DNA from: Rhizobium sp. BK376
Lineage (GTDB): Bacteria; Pseudomonadota; Alphaproteobacteria; Rhizobiales; Rhizobiaceae
Assembly: GCF_004341625.1 (NCBI RefSeq)
Contig: NZ_SLZG01000006.1
Coordinates: 62,001-126,000 of the forward strand
Length of the DNA stretch: 64,000 nucleotides
Reading direction: 5' to 3'
A model generated the notes under the pieces. That model saw only the letters and a list, made by a program, of their open reading frames with translations. It was not told the origin of the DNA and ran no database searches. Below are positions 35,920-44,687 of this stretch, in pieces. The first letter of the stretch is position 1; each line of letters opens with the position of its first letter. Both the position numbers and the translations under genes were made by a program.

Positions 35920-36645
35920 ATGATGGAGCAATCACTGGAGACACAGACTGACACGCCCCTTCCCCGCCCCCAGGGACTGCAGGGCGTCGCGGCCGATCTG
36001 TCCTCGGATCAGCGGGCGTTCAAGAACGTCTCCTGGGGTAAGGCCATGATGTGGATCTTCCTTCTCAGCGACACCTTTGTCTTCGGCTGTTTTCTGCTTG
36101 CCTACATGACGGCGCGGATGTCGACCGTCGTTCCGTGGCCCAATCCAAGCGAGGTCTTTGCCCTGACGATCGGGGGTACCCAAGTTCCCCTGATATTGAT
36201 CGCCATCATGACATTCGTTCTCATCAGCAGCAGCGGAACAATGGCCATGGCCGTCAATTTTGGCTACCGTCATGACCGGCGCAAGACCGCCGCGTTGATG
36301 CTCGCGACCGCCGCCCTTGGCGCGACCTTCGTGTCCATGCAGGCCTTCGAATGGACCAAATTGATCCGCGAAGGCGTCCGTCCCTGGGAGAATCCCTGGG
36401 GAGCCGCGCAGTTCGGCTCGTCCTTCTTCATGATCACCGGCTTTCATGGCACCCACGTCACGATCGGCGTGATCTTCCTCCTCGTCATTGCCCGGAAAGT
36501 CTGGCGCGGAGATTTCGAACAGCAGAGGCGTGGCTTCTTCACCAGCCGGAAAGGCAATTACGAAGTGGTGGAGATCACCGGGCTCTACTGGCACTTCGTC
36601 GATCTGGTCTGGGTCTTTATTTTCGCGTTCTTCTATCTCTGGTGA
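35920..36645 (+). CDS. coxP: Cytochrome c oxidase subunit III homologue, second copy (CoxP-like)
   Basis: A 241-residue subunit III family protein with about five to six helices. It carries WGKAMMWIFLLSDTFVFG, ITGFHGTHVTIGV and the C-terminal EITGLYWHFVDLVWVFIF typical of the family. It is not a simple duplicate of the upstream copy: the N-terminal regions differ and the spacing of helices is not the same. The start follows a GAGGAG-like site, ten bases after the previous stop. Confidence 0.87.
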   Translation: MMEQSLETQTDTPLPRPQGLQGVAADLSSDQRAFKNVSWGKAMMWIFLLSDTFVFGCFLLAYMTARMSTVVPWPNPSEVFALTIGGTQVPLILIAIMTFVLISSSGTMAMAVNFGYRHDRRKTAALMLATAALGATFVSMQAFEWTKLIREGVRPWENPWGAAQFGSSFFMITGFHGTHVTIGVIFLLVIARKVWRGDFEQQRRGFFTSRKGNYEVVEITGLYWHFVDLVWVFIFAFFYLW

Positions 36646-36655
36646 GGAGAGCACC

Positions 36656-36988
36656 ATGTCGCAGCCGCACGCACAAGCAGACCAGCATCACCCGATAAAG
36701 CTCTATCTCGTGGTATGGGCCCTGCTCTTCGTCCTCAGCACATGCTCCTACCTCGTCGATTATCTCGGCATCCAGGGTTACCCGAGATGGTTCCTGATCA
36801 TTGTGTTCATGATCATGAAAGCCGGGCTCATCGTCGCGATTTTCATGCATATGGCATGGGAGCGGCTGGCGCTGATATATGCCATCCTCCTCCCCCCAAT
36901 CATTGTGTTGGTCTTCGTGGCGCTGATGGTATCGGAATCGCAATATACGCTGCTGACCCGGCTCGCCTTTTTCGGCGCCGGCCCCTGA
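36656..36988 (+). CDS. Cytochrome c oxidase subunit IV-like small membrane protein
   Basis: A 110-residue protein with three membrane helices, of the prokaryotic oxidase subunit IV type: histidine-rich N terminus, then KLYLVVWALLFVLSTCSYLVDYL in segments, and FLIIVFMIMKAGLIVAIFMHM with the conserved MKA..V..FMH pattern. The ATG at 36656 follows GAGGAGAGC. It ends the oxidase operon, convergent with the PfkB gene. Confidence 0.85.
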   Translation: MSQPHAQADQHHPIKLYLVVWALLFVLSTCSYLVDYLGIQGYPRWFLIIVFMIMKAGLIVAIFMHMAWERLALIYAILLPPIIVLVFVALMVSESQYTLLTRLAFFGAGP

Positions 36989-36996
36989 TACGCGCG

Positions 36997-37809
36997 TCAG
37001 GCGGAAGCGTCTCTCTGGCTCAGCCATTCAGCAGTGAGCCGGCTCGCTTCGGCGGCGGCAGCGGCAAGATCTTTGCCGCGAAGCAACTCTGAAACGAAGC
37101 ATCCGGCGAAGCTATCGCCGGCGCCGAGCGTGTTGTCGACGTCGATCTTGGTTGGCGGTTCGACGTGTGTGAGGCTTTGTCCATCGTAGAGCGAAATAGG
37201 ACGAGGTCCGTCGGTCAATACTAGCGTCCGCAAACGGGTTCCGGCGATTTCTTGAGCCTGCCTCCAGATGGCATCCATCTCCTTGCCGGCGACATCCGTC
37301 CTCGACGTAATGACGATATCCGCCGGACGAGACACTGCCGGACGAAGCGGAAGTTGCGATATGACCAAAGGAATATGATCAAGACTGGAAAGCAATGTCT
37401 CGTCGAGAAGCAAGGCATTGATATAGGCCGCATTTCCCGCGATCCTTTCACGCGCTGAAAGAGCTATTCCTGGCCGACCGGCATCGGCAATGATTGTGCG
37501 CTCACCGTTTGGTTCAAGGAGGATTTCAGCCAGCGCCGTCTCACCGGAATGCATCGCGACGAAGCGGACATCGAAGCCCATGGTCCCGAGTTCTTTGAGC
37601 GCTGCATGGCCGAGTTCATCATCCATCAACCTGGTGACGATCACCACCTCTTCGCCGAGGCGCAAAAGCTGGCTTGCAGTATAAAATCCGCCACCGCCGA
37701 TCATGACCGTGCGCTTGGCATAGGACAGACGGCTGCCGGACCTGAGCGGCCCGTTCAACGTCCAGACCCGGTCGTGATTGACGCTGCCGATAACGATTAT
37801 CTTGCTCAT
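36997..37809 (-). CDS. PfkB-family carbohydrate kinase
   Basis: A 270-residue ribokinase-like sugar kinase. The N terminus MSKIIVIGSVNHDRVW and MIGGGGFYTASQLLRLG match the sugar-binding fold, and the C-terminal NTLGAGDSFAGCFVSELL contains the catalytic Asp and anion hole. I chose the ATG at 37809; the longer frame to 37962 overlaps the next gene's region and is not family-like. It is on the same strand as a ProC-like reductase and the SorC regulator, so it probably belongs to the sugar locus. It might phosphorylate a ketose for the aldolase across the divergent promoter. Confidence 0.85.
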   Translation of the reverse strand: MSKIIVIGSVNHDRVWTLNGPLRSGSRLSYAKRTVMIGGGGFYTASQLLRLGEEVVIVTRLMDDELGHAALKELGTMGFDVRFVAMHSGETALAEILLEPNGERTIIADAGRPGIALSARERIAGNAAYINALLLDETLLSSLDHIPLVISQLPLRPAVSRPADIVITSRTDVAGKEMDAIWRQAQEIAGTRLRTLVLTDGPRPISLYDGQSLTHVEPPTKIDVDNTLGAGDSFAGCFVSELLRGKDLAAAAAEASRLTAEWLSQRDASA

Positions 37810-37975
37810 AATCACACTTATCTGTGGTCCACGTCGGGTGCCAGAGCATCGACGATAAAGCGCTGAGGATATCGCGAGAGATATAGCAAGCGTTCGCATT
37901 GCCTGTGACACGCAACGGCCCAGGGAAACAGACCCTGTGCAGATCGAGCAAGGCCAACGCACCCTCGTTCGGACT

Positions 37976-38788
37976 TCAGGAGAGCTTGCTTTCTACGGGA
38001 CGAATGCGCGTAAGAACGCGATCAAGGCCCTTCTGCAGCGCCGCGGTCCCGCCGAAATCGCGAAAGTCCTGCAATACCTGTTCGTTCAACCCGCCCTTGG
38101 TCGAATGCTCGCCGATGAGGTCTTCAAAGCTCGCAGTTGGCCTTGATCGAGCGGCATGGTCGAGACCGGAGAACAGCTGACGGAGGTAGGCGTCGCCGGC
38201 GGCCCTCGGAAGACCCTGGCTCTCCAGCCAGTTCGCCGTCGCGTCCAGGATGCCAAAATAGGTGCCCATCATGGCGCTCGCCACAGCGAGAAGATCGAAT
38301 TCTCGTTTGCTTTCAACCTGAACCGCCGTGCCGAGCGCCGAGAAGACAGCGTTTGAAACCTCGTCCGGCGGATGGATAGCGGTCGCGCCCTGGAGATCGG
38401 CGACGAACGGAAGCGGAATGGCCTGGCTCACCCTAACAGGCTGACCGATCCACGCCAGCAGTCGATCGAGTGGCGTGGCTGCGACGAAGCTGATCACATG
38501 GTGGCTCGGCCGAAATCGGAGTTCACGGACGACTTCCTCGGCAATCTGCGGCCTCACCGCCACGAATACGAGGTCGGATCGGTCGAGGACATCCTGGTTG
38601 CCTGAAGCGATCGACACGTTCCGGTTCGCCGCCGCAAGGCGGGCGGCAATGCTTTCGTTACGAGGCGACACTATGATCGGGGTGTCGCGAAACTCTGTTT
38701 TGCACAGTCCGGTGACGACCGCTTCCGTAATCGTTCCCGTCCCGACGAACCCGATCGTGATCCGCTTCGGATCGATTTCCATTGGCAT
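37976..38788 (-). CDS. ProC-family NAD(P)-dependent reductase
   Basis: A 270-residue protein of the pyrroline-5-carboxylate reductase fold. The nucleotide-binding segment is IGFVGTGTITEAVVTGL (about 12-28) and the C-terminal dimerisation domain contains EHSTKGGLNEQVL, where canonical ProC has a TPGG motif. LSKV-type substrate residues differ from housekeeping ProC. Located in a sugar catabolic locus and lying between a SorC regulator and a PfkB kinase, it may reduce an imine or keto intermediate there rather than make proline. Confidence 0.75.
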   Translation of the reverse strand: MPMEIDPKRITIGFVGTGTITEAVVTGLCKTEFRDTPIIVSPRNESIAARLAAANRNVSIASGNQDVLDRSDLVFVAVRPQIAEEVVRELRFRPSHHVISFVAATPLDRLLAWIGQPVRVSQAIPLPFVADLQGATAIHPPDEVSNAVFSALGTAVQVESKREFDLLAVASAMMGTYFGILDATANWLESQGLPRAAGDAYLRQLFSGLDHAARSRPTASFEDLIGEHSTKGGLNEQVLQDFRDFGGTAALQKGLDRVLTRIRPVESKLS

Positions 38789-38856
38789 CCTCCTATCAGG
38801 CCGTTTTTTCCTTGGAACTACGATATCGCCTGAAGGCGAGGTTCCGAGATGTGGCC

Positions 38857-39813
38857 CTAACCTTTCTCCGCCAGCGACAAGCGATCGAGAACGGCCTGCG
38901 CCGTATTAGCGTCCGTAACGAGAGCGTTGATCATCCCTGATCGAGCCGCACCGATAATGCCTGCCGCCTTGGCAGGTGTCGCCGCAACCGCGATGGTCAA
39001 AGGCGTTTGCCGCAGTTGCTGCGGGGATGCGGCGATCATACGGTCTTCACCATCCCAATGAAGGATTTCGCCTGCTTCGGTGACATAGTGGCGCAGAACA
39101 TCGCCTGCCGCGAGGCTCAATGCCTTCTCCGCCGGGAGGGCCGCCGTCGCCTCGGACGGATTTGCCGCATGCGTCAGACCTACGCCGACGATAGCCGCAT
39201 CGAGCCTGTCCCAGTGGGACGTCACCTGCTGCACCGTCGGATCGGCGAGGAACGCGTCACGCAATTCGGATGACGAAATGTAAGGAGCGTGCAGAAAGTG
39301 CGGTACACCGCCCATCTGTTCCGCCGCCTGGCGCACGAATTCGTTGATCTGGAAATGCGGGGCGGCCTGCTGCATTCCTCCATTCAGGGCGGTGACTGCT
39401 ATGCCGGGAAAACGCGGTAAGCCGGCAAGCGTTACTTCCCGAACCGCCCGTCCCCAGCCGACGCCGAGCGTCGAACCGGAACGCAGCCCCGCTTGCCGAA
39501 GCATTGCTCCCACCGGCTGGGCAAGTGCGCTGAGAACATTGGAAGGCGGCGTGTCTATCACGGCAGCCTTGCTCAATTTCAAGCCTTCGACGAGCCCCGC
39601 GCTCAGATCCTCCGAGGAGGAAAGATCAATGACTTCAATCCGGACGATCCCGGCCTGGCGCGCCTTGCTGAGCAACCGCGAAACCGTAGCCGTCGATAGG
39701 CCAAGCTTCTTGGCGATATCAACCTGCGACATGTCGGATTGGTAGTGCAGCTTCGCAACCATGTGCAGAAGCGCGCGGTTTGCCGCAGCCTCGTTGGTCT
39801 GAGACGGATTCAG
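38857..39813 (-). CDS. SorC-family sugar-responsive regulator, probable CTG start
   Basis: A regulator with an N-terminal HTH (MSQVDIAKKLGLSTATVSRL) and a large C-terminal sugar-phosphate-binding domain typical of SorC/DeoR-like proteins. The first ATG (39762) would begin at MVAKLHYQSD and cut off a helix that family members have. The open frame continues upstream as NPSQTNEAAANRALLH with no ATG, GTG or TTG. A CTG at 39813 stands eight bases after GAAAGGA. I therefore place the start there (318 residues). It is divergent from the aldolase operon and likely controls both arms of the locus. Confidence 0.75.
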   Translation of the reverse strand: MNPSQTNEAAANRALLHMVAKLHYQSDMSQVDIAKKLGLSTATVSRLLSKARQAGIVRIEVIDLSSSEDLSAGLVEGLKLSKAAVIDTPPSNVLSALAQPVGAMLRQAGLRSGSTLGVGWGRAVREVTLAGLPRFPGIAVTALNGGMQQAAPHFQINEFVRQAAEQMGGVPHFLHAPYISSSELRDAFLADPTVQQVTSHWDRLDAAIVGVGLTHAANPSEATAALPAEKALSLAAGDVLRHYVTEAGEILHWDGEDRMIAASPQQLRQTPLTIAVAATPAKAAGIIGAARSGMINALVTDANTAQAVLDRLSLAEKG

Positions 39814-39831
39814 GTTGAAATTCCTTTCTGC

Positions 39832-39846
39832 AATGTGTTACACATT
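39832..39846. promoter_or_regulatory. 15-bp perfect palindrome, probable SorC operator
   Basis: AATGTGT-T-ACACATT is a perfect palindrome with a single central base. It stands directly upstream of the SorC gene's ribosome-binding site (about 19 bases before its start) in the 148-base divergent spacer to the aldolase gene. I found no second copy in this spacer. It is a good candidate for a SorC operator. Confidence 0.65.
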
Positions 39847-39961
39847 CCGGACATGAGGGATTTATCGCTCAAAACGGCCGTTCTCGCAACGACTATGCGG
39901 CGCAGGAGGGCGGGATGTTCATTCAATGTCCTATTTCGGATAAGCTAGCAGGGAGGAACAG

Positions 39962-40903
39962 ATGTCGAGATTAACGACAGCGGAGATGCGTGGCTACCAG
40001 CAAATCTGCGGCAGTGACGGAGCCATGATGGTTATCGCCTGTGATCAGCGCGGCGGTATGCGCAGCCTGCTTGCGAAGGAACCGGAGGCGCAAGCGGCGA
40101 TCTCCGACCAAACCCTCGGTGACACAAAGGCCGACATCGCGAAATTTCTTGCAAGCAAGGCCTCCTGTGTTCTTGTCGATCCGATCTGCGCTGTTCCAGC
40201 CCTGGTGGATGATCGTATCATTCAACGCGAAACCGCACTTCTGATCGGCCTGGACGCCTCCGGGTGGGATACGTCGCCGGAAGGCTATCGCCTTTCCAAG
40301 CTGGTTCCTGGCATTTCCGCCCGACGTGTCCGCCAACTTGGGGCAACCGGCGGCAAGATCATGGTCTATCTGCGCTCGGATCGGGATGAAGCCAACGTTC
40401 ATAACATCAAGATCCTGCGCCAATGCATCGAGGACTTCGCAAACGAGGATCTGCTGCTCGTCGTCGAATTCCTGACATACAGGTTCGATGGCGAAGACGA
40501 GGCCGACTACAAGGCGAAGCTGCCATCGCTGATCGTCGGCGGGAGCAAAATTTGCCTGGATTGCGGGTCGAAGGTCCTAAAGATCCCCTATCCCGGCACT
40601 CCGGAAGCCTGCGCGGAAGTCACAAGGCTCGCAGGCGACGTGCCGTGGGCTGTCCTGTCGGCCGGCGTCGACCATTCGACGTTCCTGAGCCAGGTCGAGG
40701 ATGCCATGCGCAACGGAGCCTCCGGCGTGATCGCGGGCCGCTCTCTGTGGAAGGACTGCATTTCGCTGGACCGGTCGATCACCAAGGATAGACTGGAATC
40801 GGTCGCGGTTCCGCGACTGCGTGAAATTCAGGCTGTGATCGCGGCCCATTTTAAAGGCGCCCGGTCTGCAGGCATCGACCGGGGACAGAAAGCAAATGCC
40901 TGA
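39962..40903 (+). CDS. Class I aldolase, LacD/YihT family
   Basis: A 313-residue TIM-barrel aldolase of the family that includes tagatose-1,6-bisphosphate aldolase (LacD) and sulfofructose-1-phosphate aldolase (YihT). Visible stretches are MVIACDQRGGMRSLL, GGKIMVYLRSDRDE, the Schiff-base lysine region VLKIPYPGTP, and VLSAGVDHSTFLSQV with GASGVIAGRSLWKD. It should cleave a phosphorylated ketose to dihydroxyacetone phosphate and an aldehyde. Its last eight bases overlap the ROK fusion gene. A GGGAGG ribosome-binding site precedes the ATG. Confidence 0.85.
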   Translation: MSRLTTAEMRGYQQICGSDGAMMVIACDQRGGMRSLLAKEPEAQAAISDQTLGDTKADIAKFLASKASCVLVDPICAVPALVDDRIIQRETALLIGLDASGWDTSPEGYRLSKLVPGISARRVRQLGATGGKIMVYLRSDRDEANVHNIKILRQCIEDFANEDLLLVVEFLTYRFDGEDEADYKAKLPSLIVGGSKICLDCGSKVLKIPYPGTPEACAEVTRLAGDVPWAVLSAGVDHSTFLSQVEDAMRNGASGVIAGRSLWKDCISLDRSITKDRLESVAVPRLREIQAVIAAHFKGARSAGIDRGQKANA

Positions 40904-42308
40904 ACTCGCCATCGGTGTCGACATTGGTGGCACGAACATTCGTGCCGCTCTGGTCTCCGATCGGGGCGAAATACTGAGGAAGCTGTCGGAGCGGACACCA
41001 TCCGATCCTTTGCAGGTCGTCGAGCGTATCGCGGCGATGGTGGGCGAACTCGATATGGCTGGTGTAACCGGGGTCGGTATCGGCATCCCGGGTCGTGTCG
41101 ACTGTGCCAGCCGCACGATCCTGTCAGGCGGTATTCTGAATTTGGCCGGCATCGATTTTGCCGATCGCCTCGAGGCAATTGTTGGCAACAGCGTCGTCAT
41201 CGAAAACGACTGCAGCATGGCGCTGATTGCTGAAATGAGGATCGGTGCTGCCAAAGGCTACAAAAACGTCGCGATGCTGACGATCGGCACAGGCATCGGC
41301 GGCGCAGTTGCCAGCAACGGTAATATCTATCACGGCCACAGGGCGGCCGGGCAGCTGGGCCATATCTGCGTCCTGCAGGAAGGCCCGTTATGTCCATGTG
41401 GAAGACGTGGTTGCGTAGAAACCTTCAGCTCCGGAACCGCGTTGCGCCGTCACATTACCGAGGCCGGGCTGGCAGCCTCATCCGTGGGCGAAGTCTTTGA
41501 AATGGCTGAGAGCGGAAACTCCGCCGCCGAGGCAGTCCTGCAGGCATGGGCGTCGCCGCTACGGGCTGCCCTCGACAATATCGCAGCGACGATGGATCCG
41601 GAGGTCATTGTTCTGGGCGGCGGCCTTGGCGCCGATGCCGCACGAGCCGTCGCTTGTCTTCCCGTGGTAGCACCCTGGTTTCGGCCGACGATCCTGCCCG
41701 CAAAACTCGGAGACGACGCGGGCGTGATCGGCGCTGGCCTATCGGTGTTGACGCCTGACCGCAACCTTGCCGAAAAGCGCGTGGTACTCGTCAACGGTGT
41801 GCCGGCATCGGGAAAAAGCAGCCTTGCGAAATTGCTGTCGCAACGCACCGGATGGCCGGTCATCTCCCTAGATGGCATCAAGAATCCTTTCCTGGAGCAT
41901 ATCGGCGGTGTGGACCGGGAGTTTAATCGCACATTGGGAAAGGCCAGCTATCAGGCGATCTGGTCACTAATTCGTGAAGCGCCACCGGGGTCCACATTCA
42001 TCGTCGATGCATGGTTTGGCTTTCAGTCGAAAGCCTTGCTCGAGGCCTATATCGAAAAGGCAGGTGTCGATCGCGTCGCAGAGTTTTGGTGCAAGGTTCC
42101 CGGGACGGTCGCAGGAGAACGGTACGCCAGCCGGTTGAAAGACAGACTGCCGGGCCACCCCGGCGCTGAATATGTTTCGGAACTGGTGGTGCTCGCAGAT
42201 CAGGCAGAACCCATGGGATGCAGTCCCGTGATGATGCTTGATCAGACCAAAGAACCGGACATGGACGAAGTGATGGCCTGGATTTTAGGGGTTTTTGATC
42301 CGGATTGA
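40896..42308 (+). CDS. ROK sugar kinase fused to a P-loop (AAA_33-like) kinase domain
   Basis: A 470-residue two-domain protein. Residues 1 to about 286 are a complete ROK kinase: VDIGGTNIRAALV, catalytic Asp in ENDCSMAL, TIGTGIGGAV and the zinc motif CPCGRRGCVE. After a short linker comes a P-loop domain with Walker A GVPASGKSS (301-309), SLDGIKNPF and IVDAWFGF, similar to zeta-toxin/chloramphenicol-phosphotransferase-like small-molecule kinases. The frame is continuous through the junction. The two domains may phosphorylate the same sugar at different positions or act in sequence, which is inference. The start overlaps the aldolase by eight bases. Confidence 0.88.
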   Translation: MPELAIGVDIGGTNIRAALVSDRGEILRKLSERTPSDPLQVVERIAAMVGELDMAGVTGVGIGIPGRVDCASRTILSGGILNLAGIDFADRLEAIVGNSVVIENDCSMALIAEMRIGAAKGYKNVAMLTIGTGIGGAVASNGNIYHGHRAAGQLGHICVLQEGPLCPCGRRGCVETFSSGTALRRHITEAGLAASSVGEVFEMAESGNSAAEAVLQAWASPLRAALDNIAATMDPEVIVLGGGLGADAARAVACLPVVAPWFRPTILPAKLGDDAGVIGAGLSVLTPDRNLAEKRVVLVNGVPASGKSSLAKLLSQRTGWPVISLDGIKNPFLEHIGGVDREFNRTLGKASYQAIWSLIREAPPGSTFIVDAWFGFQSKALLEAYIEKAGVDRVAEFWCKVPGTVAGERYASRLKDRLPGHPGAEYVSELVVLADQAEPMGCSPVMMLDQTKEPDMDEVMAWILGVFDPD

Positions 42309-42455
42309 AGACGGCCGCGCTATGCCGTCAGCCAAAGCTCGTCATGGATGCGTCTGCGCTTTTCCGCCGAGCAGATCATAATCATATTGCGCCATAAAAG
42401 CCGGCTAAGCGCACTGTTATTCATCAGAAAGAAATTAATTACAGAAAAAAATTAC

Positions 42456-42485
42456 TTGACGACCTTATGCCCGCTACGTGATTAT
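42456..42485 (+). promoter_or_regulatory. Putative sigma-70 promoter before the sugar-binding protein
   Basis: A TTGACG hexamer is followed after 17 or 18 bases by TGATTAT, in an AT-rich 222-base gap otherwise flanked by GC-rich genes. It is about 45 bases before the binding-protein start. It would allow the transport genes to be expressed separately from the aldolase and kinase. Confidence 0.4.
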
Positions 42486-42530
42486 TTATTCCGCCGGACA
42501 GGGGAGGTCCGGTTTCCAGAGGAGGAAATT

Positions 42531-43517
42531 ATGGAACGCCGTTCATTTCTAAAAGCCACCGCTGTGGCGACGCTTGCCACTGGCGTGGCCGCCGCCGGCA
42601 GCGTCAAGGCACAGGATAAGAAGTTCACGATTGCCCTTATTCCGGGCCTGACGACCGATGCTTTCTACATCACCATGCGCAAGGGTGCCGAAGCCGCCGC
42701 CAAGGCAGTTGGTGCGCAGCTCGTATTCCAGGGCGCACCGGACTTCAACCCGGTTACCCAGGTGCCGGTTCTCGATGCCGTCATCGCCAAGAAGCCGGAT
42801 GCGATCCTGATCGCGCCGACCGACAAGGATCAGCTGATCCAGCCGTTGAAGAAGGCTTTCGATGCGGGCATTCCCGTTATCACCGTCGATACTTTCATCG
42901 GCACCGGTGTATACCAGACGGGTGCCGGCGACGCCGATTTCCCGCTCGCCTACATCGCCTCGGACAACCTGCTGGGCGGCGCAATTGCTGCGCGCGCACT
43001 TGCAAAGGCCGTCGGTGAAAAAGGCAAGGTTTACGTTTCAAACGTCAAGCCGGGCATCTCGACAACCGACCAGCGCGAGCAGGGTTTCAAGGACGAGATG
43101 AAGAAATATCCGAACATCACCGTTCTGGAAACGCAGTACAATGATGACGATGCCAACAAGGCAGCGTCGCAACTGCAGGCAGTTTACGCCCGCAACTCTG
43201 ATCTGGACGGCGTGTTCGGTGCCAACCTGTTCTCGGCCCTCGGCGCTGCGAACGGCGTGCAGCAGGCGGGCCAGACCGGCAAGATCCGTGTTGTTGCTTT
43301 CGACGCTCCGACGACAATCATCGACAACATCAATTCCGGCCTCGTCGATCTTGCGATTGCCCAGCATCCGGCCGAAATCGGCTATTATGGGGTGATGTCA
43401 GCCTATGCCCATCTGACCGGCAACTCGATCCCGACCGCAATCGGCACCGGTTTCACGGTCATCGACAAATCGAATGTCACCGACAAGAACGTCGCGAAAT
43501 TCATCTACTCCGATTGA
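42531..43517 (+). CDS. Periplasmic sugar-binding protein, RbsB/FrcB type
   Basis: A 328-residue binding protein of the ribose/fructose family with a Tat-like signal (MERRSFLKATAVATLATG, twin arginine at residues 3-4). KFTIALIPGLTTDAFYITMRKG starts the mature fold and PDAILIAPTDKDQLIQPL is a typical segment. I chose the ATG at 42531 after AGGAGGAAATT; the frame is open to 42348 but the extra residues are poor. It should bind the sugar degraded by the surrounding enzymes. A strong stem-loop follows the gene. Confidence 0.88.
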   Translation: MERRSFLKATAVATLATGVAAAGSVKAQDKKFTIALIPGLTTDAFYITMRKGAEAAAKAVGAQLVFQGAPDFNPVTQVPVLDAVIAKKPDAILIAPTDKDQLIQPLKKAFDAGIPVITVDTFIGTGVYQTGAGDADFPLAYIASDNLLGGAIAARALAKAVGEKGKVYVSNVKPGISTTDQREQGFKDEMKKYPNITVLETQYNDDDANKAASQLQAVYARNSDLDGVFGANLFSALGAANGVQQAGQTGKIRVVAFDAPTTIIDNINSGLVDLAIAQHPAEIGYYGVMSAYAHLTGNSIPTAIGTGFTVIDKSNVTDKNVAKFIYSD

Positions 43518-43531
43518 TCGGATGACGTCAG

Positions 43532-43556
43532 GTGCCTCGCTCACGGAGCGAGGCAC
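43532..43556 (+). terminator. Intercistronic stem-loop after the sugar-binding protein
   Basis: GTGCCTCGCTC and GAGCGAGGCAC form a perfect 11-bp stem around a three-base ACG loop, 15 bases after the binding-protein stop. No T-run follows. It probably reduces read-through or protects the upstream transcript so the binding protein is made in excess over the permease. Confidence 0.6.
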
Positions 43557-43622
43557 ATCCTTGGCCACAGTAGAGGAAAGGGCGTGGCGATCCGTACGTC
43601 TCGCCTGAGTTTGGGTTGATCC

Positions 43623-44687
43623 ATGACAATCGACAACATCGAGGCCAGCAAGGCGGACCAGCATGTGGCGCCGCAGGCAGACCACGCCGACCAGACAAAC
43701 ACCATCGTCAACTACATCGCCCAATTGCGCGCCTGGCTCTTCCTGGCCGCGCTGGTCGTTATCTTTGAGATCTGGGCGCGGATTGATTTCGGCGGCACCT
43801 TTGTCGGCTCGGCCTACAACTGGCAGTCGGTTGCAGTCTTTGCCGTGGCGCCGCTCCTGCTCGCAATAGGGCAGACCTTCGTCATCATTTCAGGAGGCAT
43901 CGACCTCTCGACCGGCTTCATCATGGGCCTGGCTGCCGTTGTCGCAGCACATATCACCAATGTTGCCGGCCTCTATATGCCGCTGCCGGTGGCGATGATC
44001 ATCGGAATTCTCGTTGCGATGGTTGCTGCCGCTGTGCCGGGCCTTATCAACGGCTTGCTGATTTCCCGTCTGAGGGTACCGCCCTTCATCGGGACGCTCG
44101 GCATGTTCGGCGTTGCCCGCGGTACTGCCTTTCTTCTAGCCGGCGGCACGACCGTGCCGGTCAAGAATTCCTATTTCGCCGAACTCGGCAACGGCCGCTT
44201 TTACGGCGTGCCCTATCTCGTCATCGTCACCATCCTTTTCGTGGTGATCATGCATTACATCTTGAGCCAGACGCGCTTTGGCCAGCACAATTATGCGATT
44301 GGCGCCAATGTGCAGGCGGCGCGGCGCGCGGGTATCGACATAAAATTCCATATCCTGCGGCTCTATATCCTGTCGGCAGTCTGCGCAGGTCTCGGCGGCG
44401 CGCTCTATGCCGCCCGGTTTACCGCCGGCGCTGCGCAGGCCGGCGAGCCGCTGCTGCTCGACAGCGTGGCCGCGGTCGTCATCGGCGGCGCCAGCCTGTT
44501 CGGCGGCTCCGGCACGATAATCGGCACCATTGCCGGCGCGCTTGTCATTGCCGTCATTCAATACGGTCTCGTCTTCATGAATGTCGAACCGTTCTGGCAG
44601 TTCATCGCCGTCGGCATCGTCATCATCATATCGGTTCTCATCGATCAGGCGCAGCGCCGGTTCAGCGGAGCAAAACAGGATGAATAG
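43623..44687 (+). CDS. Sugar ABC transporter permease, RbsC/FrcC type
   Basis: A 354-residue permease with about nine membrane helices. The hydrophilic N terminus (about 35 residues) is followed by the family motif GQTFVIISGGIDLSTGFIMG. The late segment GASLFGGSGTIIGTIAGAL is also characteristic. Its stop is overlapped by the ATPase start. It makes the channel for the sugar recognised by the upstream binding protein. Confidence 0.9.
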   Translation: MTIDNIEASKADQHVAPQADHADQTNTIVNYIAQLRAWLFLAALVVIFEIWARIDFGGTFVGSAYNWQSVAVFAVAPLLLAIGQTFVIISGGIDLSTGFIMGLAAVVAAHITNVAGLYMPLPVAMIIGILVAMVAAAVPGLINGLLISRLRVPPFIGTLGMFGVARGTAFLLAGGTTVPVKNSYFAELGNGRFYGVPYLVIVTILFVVIMHYILSQTRFGQHNYAIGANVQAARRAGIDIKFHILRLYILSAVCAGLGGALYAARFTAGAAQAGEPLLLDSVAAVVIGGASLFGGSGTIIGTIAGALVIAVIQYGLVFMNVEPFWQFIAVGIVIIISVLIDQAQRRFSGAKQDE

